Positions 16,806-26,500 of a DNA stretch of 64,000 nt are shown one piece after another (position 1 is the first letter of the stretch; every line of letters begins with the position of its first letter). The stretch lies in NCBI RefSeq assembly GCF_022965755.1, contig NZ_CP095187.1:186001-250000 (forward strand). The letters run 5' to 3'. The notes below the pieces were generated by a model that searched no databases, was not told the DNA's origin, and saw only the letters and a list, made by a program, of their open reading frames with translations. Position numbers and translations under genes: made by a program. This stretch comes from Pseudoxanthomonas sp. F37. Lineage in GTDB: Bacteria > Pseudomonadota > Gammaproteobacteria > Xanthomonadales > Xanthomonadaceae.

Positions 16806-17555
16806 ATGCAAAAAAACCTGCTCGAGGAATACCAGAGGTTGCAGACCGGTGAGTCCACCCGGGCGGTGGCCTACCTGCGCCTGCGCCGTGCGCTGCAGAA
16901 CCTCATGGACGCGGGCGTGTTGCGGCCGGGCCAGGCGCTTCCCAGCGAGCGCGATCTGGCCCAGCTGCTGGATCTTTCGCGGGTGACCATCCGCAAGGCA
17001 CTGGCCGGCCTGATCGAAAGTGGTCTGCTGGTGCAGCGGCAGGGCGCGGGTACCTTCGTTGCCGAGCGGATCCTGCGACAGTTCTCCCGCCTGACCAGCT
17101 TCACCGATGATCTGCGCGAGCGCGGGCTGAATCCGCAGGTGAAGTTCCTGGAGCGTTCGGTGGGGGAAGTGACCCCGGAAGAATCGATGGCGCTGAACCT
17201 GTCGCCAGGCAGTGGCGTGGTGCGCATGTACCGCCTGCGGCACGTCGACGGCTCCCCGATCGCCATCGAACGCACCTTGGTGCCGTACGCGCTGCTGCCG
17301 GATCCGGACAGCGTGACGACTTCCTTGTACGAGGCGCTGGACGCCTACGGCCATCGCCCCAAGCGGGCCCTGCAGCGTCTGCGGGCCGTGGCGCTGGATG
17401 AGGAGGCGGCCCGCCACCTCGAACTGCCGGTGGGGGTGCCGGGCCTGCTGGTCGAGCGCCGGGCCTTCCTGGAAGACGGACGGGTCGTGGAGTCCACCCG
17501 GTCCTACTATCGCGGCGACGCCTACGACTTCGTCGCCGAACTGCAGAGCGACTGA
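16806..17555 (+). CDS. GntR-family transcriptional regulator with UTRA ligand domain (HutC/NagR type)
   Basis: 249 residues. The N-terminal winged helix (about 15-85) shows RPGQALPSERDLAQLLDLSR and VTIRKALAGLIESGLL, ending in GAGTFVAERI. The UTRA domain follows, with FTDDLRERGLNPQVKFLERS, GSPIAIERTLVPYALLP and the final STRSYYRGDAYDFVAELQ. Such proteins sense sugar phosphates or related small molecules. Position beside zwf-pgl, and paired 17-bp elements in the gap, point to autoregulation and control of zwf. No amino-sugar genes are close by, so the ligand is open. Confidence 0.9.
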   Translation: MQKNLLEEYQRLQTGESTRAVAYLRLRRALQNLMDAGVLRPGQALPSERDLAQLLDLSRVTIRKALAGLIESGLLVQRQGAGTFVAERILRQFSRLTSFTDDLRERGLNPQVKFLERSVGEVTPEESMALNLSPGSGVVRMYRLRHVDGSPIAIERTLVPYALLPDPDSVTTSLYEALDAYGHRPKRALQRLRAVALDEEAARHLELPVGVPGLLVERRAFLEDGRVVESTRSYYRGDAYDFVAELQSD

Positions 17556-17563
17556 CGCCTGCC

Positions 17564-17583
17564 GCAAGCCCTGACGGGCTTGC
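17564..17583 (+). terminator. Hairpin after the GntR regulator gene
   Basis: Perfect 8-bp stem GCAAGCCC/GGGCTTGC with loop TGAC, 9 bp after the stop codon. No T-run follows, so it may be a weak terminator or stability hairpin. Confidence 0.5.
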
Positions 17584-17706
17584 CCACCCTGATCCCAGCC
17601 CCCTGACCTGCCATCTCCCGGATGGCGGGATGCCTTCGCTTGCGCGCCAATTGCGCCTTTCCCGCAGCGAATCCCAGGCCCCTGAGCGTCAAGAAAATGG
17701 CGTGCC

Positions 17707-17740
17707 GTACGTGAAAAGTGTGATCACGTACATGAATGTA
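17707..17740. promoter_or_regulatory. Palindrome cluster upstream of the adhesin operon
   Basis: GTACGTG (17707-17713) and CACGTAC (17725-17731) form a perfect inverted repeat with 11-nt spacer. It abuts TACAT GA ATGTA (17729-17740). The heptamer TACGTGA occurs here twice in opposite orientations and again at 17772-17778, overlapping the promoter. Together they look like binding sites for a dimeric regulator. The 403-bp gap 17556-17958 is otherwise gene-free and AT-rich between about 17700 and 17850. Confidence 0.45.
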
Positions 17741-17758
17741 GTGGCATCCGTCCGCAAT

Positions 17759-17787
17759 TTGACGCTAAGATTACGTGAATATGTAAT
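17759..17787 (+). promoter_or_regulatory. Sigma-70 type promoter of the adhesin/barrel operon
   Basis: TTGACG (17759-17764), 17-nt spacer, TGTAAT (17782-17787); each box has one mismatch to consensus. The transcript would start near 17795, leaving a leader of about 165 nt before GTG 17959. Confidence 0.6.
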
Positions 17788-17958
17788 TGCCATCACATTT
17801 ATGGATTCCGTGTCCTCTCCGGGGCACAGGCCGCGAATTGTGACGTAAATCCCGAAAAGCCGCGGCGACTGGGGGGCGGCGAGGGGTGGCAACTTCAAGA
17901 CAGCCTTGGGGGAGGCAGTCCCCGGCTGGCTCGTCCAGATTCAGCGCAAGGGACTACC

Positions 17959-20900
17959 GTGCACGGCCTGACCTACTTGTTCAAAGCGGCCCTCCGCCGC
18001 CAGATGGCGACTACATCGGGCCTGCTGCTGGCCACCCTGGCGCTCCTTGCGCCCGCCCACGCCCAGACCTCGGTCCAGAACAGCGCCACGGTGGCCCTGC
18101 CTGCCGGCTCTCCGGTGGTCGACAGCAACCCGGCGAACAACACCTCTACCGCCACCGTCGACGTACTCGCGCTGCCCCGCCTGACCCTGGTCAAGCAGGT
18201 CGTCAACGACAATGGCGGCACCGCCGCCGCCGCCGAGTGGACGCTGGTCGCGACGGGGACCTTGAGCACCCTCTCGGGCGCGACGGGTACGGCGGCGGTC
18301 ACCGGCGCGGCGGTCCCCGCAGGGACCTATGCCCTGTCGGAGACGGGCGGACCCGCGGGCTACACCGCCAACACCTGGAGCTGCGTGAAGAACGGGGGTG
18401 CAGCGGTATCCGGGAACAGCATCAGCCTGGCCGGCAATGATGTCGCGACCTGCACCATCACCAACGACGACCGTCCCGCCACCCTGACGCTGGTCAAGAC
18501 GGTGGTCAACGACAACGGCGGCACCGCCACGGTCGCCAGCTTCCCGCTGACAGCGACCGGTCCGACCACGATCACCGGCATCAGCGGCACGGCTGCGGTG
18601 ACCAACAGCCCGGTCAATGCCGGCGTGTACACGCTGTCGGAAGTCACGGCGGCCGGATATGCCGCCGGCGCATGGAGCTGCACGGCCGGCACCCTGTCGG
18701 GCAGCCAGCTGACCCTGGCCAGCGGTCAGAGTGCGACCTGCACGATCGCCAACGACGACCAGGCGGCGACGCTGACGCTGGTCAAGACGGTGGACAACAC
18801 CGGTGGCGGAACGGCGTCCCCGGCCGACTGGACCCTGACCGCGACCGGCCCGACGTCCATCAGCGGAGCAGGCGGTGCGAGCGGTCAGGTCTCCGCGGGC
18901 ACCTATACGCTGGCCGAGTCCGGCGGTCCCGCCGACTATGTCGGGAGCGGCTGGAACTGCACTGCCGGGACGCTGAGCGGCAACCAGCTGACGCTGGCCA
19001 ACGGGCAGTCCGCGACCTGCACCATCGTCAACACCTTCCAGTCCGCACCTGCGCTGACGCTGGACAAGACGACGACCACGCCGAGCTATGCGTCGGTGGG
19101 TGAGGTGCTGTCGTACAGCTACCTGGTGACCAACAGCGGCAACACGACGATCACGGCGGCCATCACGGTGAGCGACGACCGGATCGCGACGGTGAGCTGC
19201 CCGGCGCTGCCGGCCGGTGGCCTGGCGCCGACGCAGTCGATCACGTGCACGGCGACGGACACGGTGACGCAGGCGGACATCGATGCGGGCACGGTGACGA
19301 ACATCGCCCGCGCCAGCGATGGCACGACGAGCTCGCCGCCGGACACGGTGACGGTGACGGCGACGCGGAATCCTGCGCTGACGCTGGACAAGACGACGAC
19401 CACGCCGAGCTATGCGTCGGTGGGTGAGGTGCTGTCGTACAGCTACCTGGTGACCAACAGCGGCAACACGACGATCACGGCGGCCATCACGGTGAGCGAC
19501 GACCGGATCGCGACGGTGAGCTGCCCGGCGCTGCCGGCCGGTGGCCTGGCGCCGACGCAGTCGATCACGTGCACGGCGACGGACACGGTGACGCAGGCGG
19601 ACATCGATGCGGGCACGGTGACGAACATCGCCCGCGCCAGCGATGGCACGACGAGCTCGCCGCCGGACACGGTGACGGTGACGGCGACGCGGAATCCTGC
19701 GCTGACGCTGGACAAGACGACGACCACGCCGAGCTATGCGTCGGTGGGTGAGGTGCTGTCGTACAGCTACCTGGTGACCAACAGCGGCAACACGACGATC
19801 ACGGCGGCCATCACGGTGAGCGACGACCGGATCGCGACGGTGAGCTGCCCGGCGCTGCCGGCCGGTGGCCTGGCGCCGACGCAGTCGATCACGTGCACGG
19901 CGACGGACACGGTGACGCAGGCGGACATCGATGCGGGCACGGTGACGAACATCGCCCGCGCCAGCGATGGCACGACGAGCTCGCCGCCGGACACGGTGAC
20001 GGTGACGGCGACGCGGAATCCTGCGCTGACGCTGGACAAGACGACGACCACGCCGAGCTATGCGTCGGTGGGTGAGGTGCTGTCGTACAGCTACCTGGTG
20101 ACCAACAGCGGCAACACGACGATCACGGCGGCCATCACGGTGAGCGACGACCGGATCGCGACGGTGAGCTGCCCGGCGCTGCCGGCCGGTGGCCTGGCGC
20201 CGACGCAGTCGATCACGTGCACGGCGACGGACACGGTGACGCAGGCGGACATCGATGCGGGCACGGTGACGAACATCGCCCGCGCCAGCGATGGCACGAC
20301 GAGCTCGCCGCCGGACACGGTGACGGTGACGGCGACGCGGAATCCTGCGCTGACGCTGGTGAAGGCGCTTACGGGCAATGCCGATGGCGATGCCAGCGGC
20401 ACGGTGAGCGTGGACGACGTGCTGACCTACACGGTCACGATGACCAACACCGGCAACACGACCCAGGCCGACGTGGTGGTGAGCGATGCGCTGATCGCCC
20501 CGGACAGCACCACGTGTCCGAATGTGGCGCCGGGCGCGACCTGCCAGCTGGTGGGTACGTACACGGTGACCCAGGCCGACGCCGATGCGGGCAACATCCA
20601 CAACACGGCGGTGGTGACCGGTCCGGTCTGCCCGGCGGGCAGCACCGATCCGGCCTGCACCACGGAGATCGACACCCCGGTCGAGAACCCCGTCGTGACC
20701 TACAGCAAGTCCGTCGTCCTGCCCGCGGGCCAGACCGAGGTTTCCGCAGGCGATACGCTCGCCTATGCGGTCTCCGTCACCGTCGCCAACGCCCGTACGA
20801 CGGGGCCGTTGACCCTGACCGACACCCTGGGCGCCGGCCTGGATCTGGGCACCGTCTCTGCAGGGGTGTTCTCCTGCAGCACCCACCCGCTGGTCTGCAC

Positions 20901-23535
20901 CCTGGCGGCGGGCACCGTGCCGGGCACTTACACGGTGGCCTACACGGCCACGGTCAATGACCGCGCCACCGGCACGGTGAACAACGCGGTGGTCGGTGCC
21001 GGCGACGATGCCCCGACCTGCGCAGGCACCTGCAGCACCGAAACCCCGGTAACCGAGCCGTTGCCTCCGCTGGTGACGTACTCCAAGAGTGCAGCGCTGC
21101 CGTCAGGCCAGACCGAGGCCCGCGTGGGTGACACCGTCACTTACATGCTGACCACCCACGTGGTCAACGCGGTCACCTCCAGTGACCTGGTGCTGACCGA
21201 CACGCTGGGTCCAGGCCTGGATTTCGGTGCGGTGACCGATGCCGGTGCGTACACCTGCAACGGCGCCAACCCGCTGGTGTGCACGCTGCCGGCGGGCACG
21301 GCGCCGGGCCCCTACACGGTGACCTACACCGCCATGGTCAACGACCAGGCCGTGGACACGGTGGACAACGCCGTGGTGGCCACGGGCGAGGATGCGCCCA
21401 CCTGTGCGGACACCTGCACGACGCAGACGCCGGTCACCGCGCCCCACGTGGTGGTGTCCAAGTCGTCCGACCCGGGCACCGGTACCCGGGTGCACGTGGG
21501 CCAGACGGTGCGCTACACGCTCACGGTGGACATCAGTGGATCGGCCCTGCGCGAAGCGCTGGTCCTGGTCGATACGCCCGATCGCGGCCTGACCCTGGGG
21601 GCACTGCCCGCCGGCTGCACCTTCGACGGCGCGCGGCTGACCTGCCGCCTGCCGGCCGGTACGCCTGCCGGCGTACACGGGCTGACCTACGAGGCGGTCG
21701 TGAACCCGGACGCCGGCCCGGTGGTGGGCAACCAGGTGAGCGCATCGGGCGGCGGTGGCGAGCCGCCCACCTGCACCACCTGCAGCACGGAGCACGAACT
21801 GGAAGCACCGGAGATCCGCCTGACCAAGACGGCGGGCAGCCGCGAAGTCCGGATCGGCGACCTGGTGCGCTACACCTTGACGGTGGAGAACGTGGGCAGC
21901 GTGGACCTGGTCAACGGCAGCGTGGTGGACACGCCGGCGGCGGGCTTCAGCTATGTGGAAGGTTCCCTGCTGGCCAGCGATGCCGACGCCATGGCCACGG
22001 TGTCCGGCGGCACCCCGCTGCGCTTCAGCGGGGTGGACGTGGCGGCGGGCCAGAGCGCGAGCCTGGTCTATGTGATGCGCGTGGGCGCGGGCGTGCGTCC
22101 GGGCACGCACGTCAACCAGGCCCAGGTGCGCTCGGCCACCGGCGATCCGGTGTCCAACGTGGCCACGGCCGACGTGACGCTGACGGCTGATCCGCTGCTG
22201 GACGACAGCCTGGTGTTCGGTACGGTGTTCAACGACCGTGACGGCGACGGCTGGCAGGACAGCGCCGCGCTGAGCGATGTGAAGGTGCAGGGCGGCTTCG
22301 CACCGGCGGCCTACATCGCCCACTCCACCACGGTCGATCGTGGCGCGGGCCCGCAGCCGGTGCCCGATGCGAGCTCGCCGCTGCTGCACGGCATCGCCGT
22401 GGGCGCCATCAGTGGCCGTCAGTCGGTGGCCGATCCGGTCGAGGACCATGAGGTGGTGATCCGCCAGCGTCTGAACGAGCTGAGCTTCACTGACGACTTC
22501 GTGCTGACCAGCAACCAAGGGGTCACGGTGCGCATGGATGCGGCAGGCAATACCCGTGTCGAGCAGTCCGGTGAAGCGGCCAAGGGCCTGACCGCGGCAG
22601 CCCTCACGGTCGAACGCCGGGTGGCCCAGTCCGAGGGCGGCTACGTGGTGGATTACGTCATCCGCAACACCGGTATCGACGAGCGCGGTATCCCCGGCGT
22701 GCGCATCGCCTCGGTGGAAGGCCTGCTGATCGAGACCGACCAGTACGGCCGCTACCACCTGGCGGACGTGTCCGGCGGGGCATGGGAGCGCGGTCGCAAC
22801 TTCATCCTGAAAGTCGACCCGTCCACGCTGCCGGCCGGAGCGCGGTTCAGCACCGACAATCCGCTGCTGCGTCGGGTCACCCCCGGCGTGCCGGTCCGCT
22901 TCGACTGGGGCGTCACCCTGCCGGAACAGGTGATCGAAGGCGGATCGGAGCAGGTCGAGCTCGAGATGGGCGACGTCTTCTTCGCCCCCGGCAGCGCGGA
23001 AGTGCGCGAGAAGTACCTGCCTGTGATCGAGGCGATGGCGGCCAAGGTACGCCAGTACCAGGGCGGCGAAGTGGTCATCCAGGCCAATGGCGACAGCCAG
23101 GGCCTGGCCTTCGAGCGCGCGCATGCGGTCAAGGCCGCCCTGCTGGACAGGCTCGATGTCGCGTCCGCCCAGGGCCTGGTGGTCAGCGCCCGCGGCACCG
23201 TCGACGATCCGTCTTCGATGATCGTGGGCGTGGACGAAGGCGGCGCGCTGCTGGGCACGGTGCTGTTCGATACCGACAAGGCGGCGATCCGGCCCGAGTT
23301 CGAGCCGTTGCTGGACAAGGTGGCCGCGGCCCTGGAGAGGACCGGCGGCGGCAGCATCGCCATCGTCGGCCACACCGACGTGCGGGCCTCGCACGCCTAC
23401 AACGTCGCCCTGGGCATGCGTCGCGCCAGGGCGGTCTATGAAGCGCTCGCCAAACGCCTGAGTCCGGAGGTGCGTGCCCACGTTCGCGTCGAAGCCAGCA
23501 ACGACCCGGCAGCCCCTGTCGGCGTACGGAAGTGA
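17959..23535 (+). CDS. Giant DUF11-repeat surface protein with C-terminal OmpA domain
   Basis: 1858 residues from GTG 17959. Signal peptide through about residue 36 (ATLALLAPAHA). After an opening domain come three related beta-domains rich in LTLVKTV-type starts (residues about 75-363). Then four exact copies of a 108-residue DUF11 domain (364-795), further diverged DUF11 domains (about 796-1410), an SdrD/carboxypeptidase-like stretch (VFGTVFNDRDGDGWQD near 1418, QYGRYHLADV near 1597), and an OmpA peptidoglycan-binding domain near 1765-1850 (VLFDTDKAAIRPEF, IVGHTDVRASHAYN). The design suggests a cell-wall-anchored fibre or adhesin. The next gene, 11 bp downstream, encodes an outer-membrane barrel that may work with it. 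Not autotransporter-like. Confidence 0.8.
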   Translation: MHGLTYLFKAALRRQMATTSGLLLATLALLAPAHAQTSVQNSATVALPAGSPVVDSNPANNTSTATVDVLALPRLTLVKQVVNDNGGTAAAAEWTLVATGTLSTLSGATGTAAVTGAAVPAGTYALSETGGPAGYTANTWSCVKNGGAAVSGNSISLAGNDVATCTITNDDRPATLTLVKTVVNDNGGTATVASFPLTATGPTTITGISGTAAVTNSPVNAGVYTLSEVTAAGYAAGAWSCTAGTLSGSQLTLASGQSATCTIANDDQAATLTLVKTVDNTGGGTASPADWTLTATGPTSISGAGGASGQVSAGTYTLAESGGPADYVGSGWNCTAGTLSGNQLTLANGQSATCTIVNTFQSAPALTLDKTTTTPSYASVGEVLSYSYLVTNSGNTTITAAITVSDDRIATVSCPALPAGGLAPTQSITCTATDTVTQADIDAGTVTNIARASDGTTSSPPDTVTVTATRNPALTLDKTTTTPSYASVGEVLSYSYLVTNSGNTTITAAITVSDDRIATVSCPALPAGGLAPTQSITCTATDTVTQADIDAGTVTNIARASDGTTSSPPDTVTVTATRNPALTLDKTTTTPSYASVGEVLSYSYLVTNSGNTTITAAITVSDDRIATVSCPALPAGGLAPTQSITCTATDTVTQADIDAGTVTNIARASDGTTSSPPDTVTVTATRNPALTLDKTTTTPSYASVGEVLSYSYLVTNSGNTTITAAITVSDDRIATVSCPALPAGGLAPTQSITCTATDTVTQADIDAGTVTNIARASDGTTSSPPDTVTVTATRNPALTLVKALTGNADGDASGTVSVDDVLTYTVTMTNTGNTTQADVVVSDALIAPDSTTCPNVAPGATCQLVGTYTVTQADADAGNIHNTAVVTGPVCPAGSTDPACTTEIDTPVENPVVTYSKSVVLPAGQTEVSAGDTLAYAVSVTVANARTTGPLTLTDTLGAGLDLGTVSAGVFSCSTHPLVCTLAAGTVPGTYTVAYTATVNDRATGTVNNAVVGAGDDAPTCAGTCSTETPVTEPLPPLVTYSKSAALPSGQTEARVGDTVTYMLTTHVVNAVTSSDLVLTDTLGPGLDFGAVTDAGAYTCNGANPLVCTLPAGTAPGPYTVTYTAMVNDQAVDTVDNAVVATGEDAPTCADTCTTQTPVTAPHVVVSKSSDPGTGTRVHVGQTVRYTLTVDISGSALREALVLVDTPDRGLTLGALPAGCTFDGARLTCRLPAGTPAGVHGLTYEAVVNPDAGPVVGNQVSASGGGGEPPTCTTCSTEHELEAPEIRLTKTAGSREVRIGDLVRYTLTVENVGSVDLVNGSVVDTPAAGFSYVEGSLLASDADAMATVSGGTPLRFSGVDVAAGQSASLVYVMRVGAGVRPGTHVNQAQVRSATGDPVSNVATADVTLTADPLLDDSLVFGTVFNDRDGDGWQDSAALSDVKVQGGFAPAAYIAHSTTVDRGAGPQPVPDASSPLLHGIAVGAISGRQSVADPVEDHEVVIRQRLNELSFTDDFVLTSNQGVTVRMDAAGNTRVEQSGEAAKGLTAAALTVERRVAQSEGGYVVDYVIRNTGIDERGIPGVRIASVEGLLIETDQYGRYHLADVSGGAWERGRNFILKVDPSTLPAGARFSTDNPLLRRVTPGVPVRFDWGVTLPEQVIEGGSEQVELEMGDVFFAPGSAEVREKYLPVIEAMAAKVRQYQGGEVVIQANGDSQGLAFERAHAVKAALLDRLDVASAQGLVVSARGTVDDPSSMIVGVDEGGALLGTVLFDTDKAAIRPEFEPLLDKVAAALERTGGGSIAIVGHTDVRASHAYNVALGMRRARAVYEALAKRLSPEVRAHVRVEASNDPAAPVGVRK
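19048..20343 (+). repeat. Four exact tandem 324-bp repeats within the adhesin gene
   Basis: Units start at 19048, 19372, 19696 and 20020, each beginning CCTGCGCTGACGCTGGACAA and encoding 108 residues. The copies appear identical at nucleotide level, including all synonymous sites, which implies recent expansion or gene conversion. The length is a multiple of three, so copy-number change stays in frame. Confidence 0.95.
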
Positions 23536-23546
23536 GGGGGCCGGTC

Positions 23547-26500
23547 ATGAAGAAGCGCATGAAGATGAAACTGCTGGACTACACGCTGATCGGCCTGCTG
23601 GCCGGCACGGCGCCGCTGGCCGGCGCACAGACGGCTGCGCCGTCGCGCCCGCCCTCGCAGGCGCAGCAGGATGGCCTGGCCGGTGCGGCCGCGGCCGTGG
23701 ACTGCGACGGCGAACGCTGCACGGGCGAAGAAGGCCTGCTGTTCCGGCTGCGCACCCGCGGCTACGACAGGCCGGTGACGCAGGGGACCGACAGCACCTC
23801 GAGCTCCGAAGCCCTGCAACCGGACCGCCGCGTCACCGTGGCGATGGAGCAGCCGGGCAAGGCCACCGCGATGGGCAAGTTCTCCATCGACCTGCCTGGC
23901 GGCGGCGTCATCTGGGCCACCGAAGACCCCACCCTGGGCCAGGCCGAACTGTCGGTCTCGGCGCCCTCGATGGTGCCGTTCGACGGGCAGCGGATCGCCC
24001 GTCCGGTGCAGTTCTATGTGCGCGGCAACTATCCGGCCTTCATCGAGCGGATGGAGATCACGCTGTACCGCAGCAGCGATGGCGACCTGATCGAGCCGAT
24101 CGCCTCGGTGCCGGTCCAGGTGGCGGCGGTGTCGAGCACGTCATGGGAGGGCGCACTGCCGGACCGGTATCGGTTCCGCAAGGGCGACGAACTGGTCTAC
24201 GTGCTGCGCGCCTACGGCAAGGATGGCGCGTTCGATGAGACGTATCCGCGTACGCTGCAGCTGGTGTCGCTCGAGGATGCCGAGCGCGGCATCGACCAGT
24301 TGCGCACCGATATCGAGCGTTCGCAGGGCGCCTCGCTCAGCGCCGAGCAGGCCCAGACGCAGAGCCTGGTGGAAAGCGTGTTCTCCGGCAACGGGCTGCG
24401 CCAGCAGAACATCCCGATGTACGGATCGCGCATCCGCATCCAGGGCCGCAACATTCCCGCCACCGCCTCGCTGACCCTCAATGGCGAGGCTTATCCGGTC
24501 GATCAGGAGCGCAAGTTCGTGGCCGAGTATCTGGTGCCGGTGGGCCACCACCGGTTCCAGATCGGTCTGGGAGGCGGTCAGGGCGCTGGCGGGTCGACAG
24601 CGTCCCATACGCTGGATGTCGATGTGACCGGGCGCTACTTCTTCGGCGTGGGCCTGGCCGATGTGACCATCGCGCAGAACAAGGTCAGCGGCTCAAGCGC
24701 CGCGTTCGCCAACGACACGCGCTATCAGGACGATGTGATCAGCGACGGCCGGCTGGCGTTCTACGGCAAGGCCAAGCTGCGCGGCAAATACCTGGTCACG
24801 GCCCAGGCCGATACGACCGAACGGGACCTGGAGCGGCTGTTCAACGGCTTCACCCAGGCCGATCCGCAGGACGTGTTCCGCCGCCTGGATCCGGATCTGT
24901 ACTACCCCGTCTACGGCGACGACTCCACCACCTACCGCGACGTGGACACGATGGGCCGGTTCTACCTGCGGGTGGACTGGGACAAGAACCAGGCGCTGTG
25001 GGGCAACTACAGCACGGGCATCGCCGGGACCGAGTACGCGCAATACCAGCGCTCGCTGTACGGCGCGGCGCTGAACTGGCGTTCGCTGGCCACCAACCGC
25101 TGGGGCGATCCGGGCACCGAGCTGCGCGTGTTCGGCTCGCAGGCCGAGACGGCGCCGGGCCACAACGAGTTCATCGGCACCGGCGGCAGCCTGTACTACC
25201 TGCGGCATACCGATCTGCTGCCGGGTTCGGACATCGTGACCCTGGAGATCCGCGACCTGACCACGGGCCGGGTGGAGAACCGCGTGGTGCTGCAGCGGGG
25301 GGCGGACTACGAGGTCGACGAACTGCAGGGCCGCATCCTGCTGACCCGTCCGCTGGCGCAGGTCACCCGCGAGAACATCCCCACCCTCACCCGCGACGCG
25401 CCGCTGGATGGCTTCGAGCAGCGCCTGCTGGTGGACTACGAGTGGGTGCCCTCCGGCTTCGATGCCGACGACGTCAGTGCCGGCTTCCGCGGCAAGCACT
25501 GGTTCGGCCACCACGTCGGCGTGGGCGCCACCTACGTGCAGGAGAACCGCGCCGGTGAGGACTACACGCTCGCGGCGGGCGACCTGACCCTGCAGGCCGG
25601 CAAGGGCACCTACCTCAAGGCCGAGTACGCCCAGACCGAATCCTTCGGTGCGCCGGTGTTCTTCTCGGACAACGGTGGCCTGAGCTTCATCCAGCAGAAC
25701 GACACCAGCCTGAGCCGCGAAGGCGAGGCCAAATCGCTGGAGGCGCGCGCCAACCTCAAGGAGCTGGGCTGGACCGACCAGGACTGGAGCATGGGCGCCT
25801 GGTGGCGCAACACCAGTGCCGGCTACTCGATCTCGCGCTACGACACCGGCCAGGCCATCACCGAGTACGGCGCTGAAGTGCAGGGCCAGTTCACCCCCAA
25901 CCTCGGCGTGTACGCACGCTACACCCGTGCCGAGAGCGCCGCCGAGTCGCTGACCCAGGCCCAGGCCACGCTGGAATGGCGCCTGGACGACACCCGCACG
26001 CTCAGCGCCGAACTGCGCCGCGTGGATACCGAAGGCACCTCCCTCGATGCGGCCGGCACGCTGGGCGCGGTAAAATACCTGCAACGCTTCGGCAGCACGC
26101 TGGAACTGTACGGGCTGGCGCAGTTCACGCTCGACGACGACGGTGGCCAGTACGCCGACAACGATGCGCTGACGCTGGGTGGCAAGTACCTGTATGGCGA
26201 CAACTCGTCCGTGGGCGCGGACGTCACCACCGGCGACCGCGGCCAGGCGGCCACCGTGAATGCCGAGCACCGCCTGACGCCCGAGCACTCGGTGTACGGC
26301 GCCTACACGTACTCCACCGACACCACGGCCTACGACTCGCTGTTCACGCGCAACGCGCAGAACGGCTGGACACTGGGCCAGCGCTGGCGCCTGTCCAACC
26401 AGGTCAACCTGTACAACGAAAGCCAGTTCCTGAAGGAGCCCAGCCAATCAGGCCTGGCCCATACCTTCGGCATGGACTTCTATCCGGCGCAGGGCTGGAA

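Noticed and set aside
19048..20343. Could the regular 324-bp repeats be a CRISPR or satellite array
   Set aside because: Units are contiguous with no spacers and lie in a coding frame encoding a known beta-domain type.
17941..20886. A 981-codon minus-strand open frame with repeats opposite the adhesin
   Set aside because: It mirrors the four 324-bp repeats, is dominated by Arg/His-rich low-complexity sequence, and lacks a plausible start signal. The plus-strand frame has a signal peptide, DUF11 and OmpA domains.
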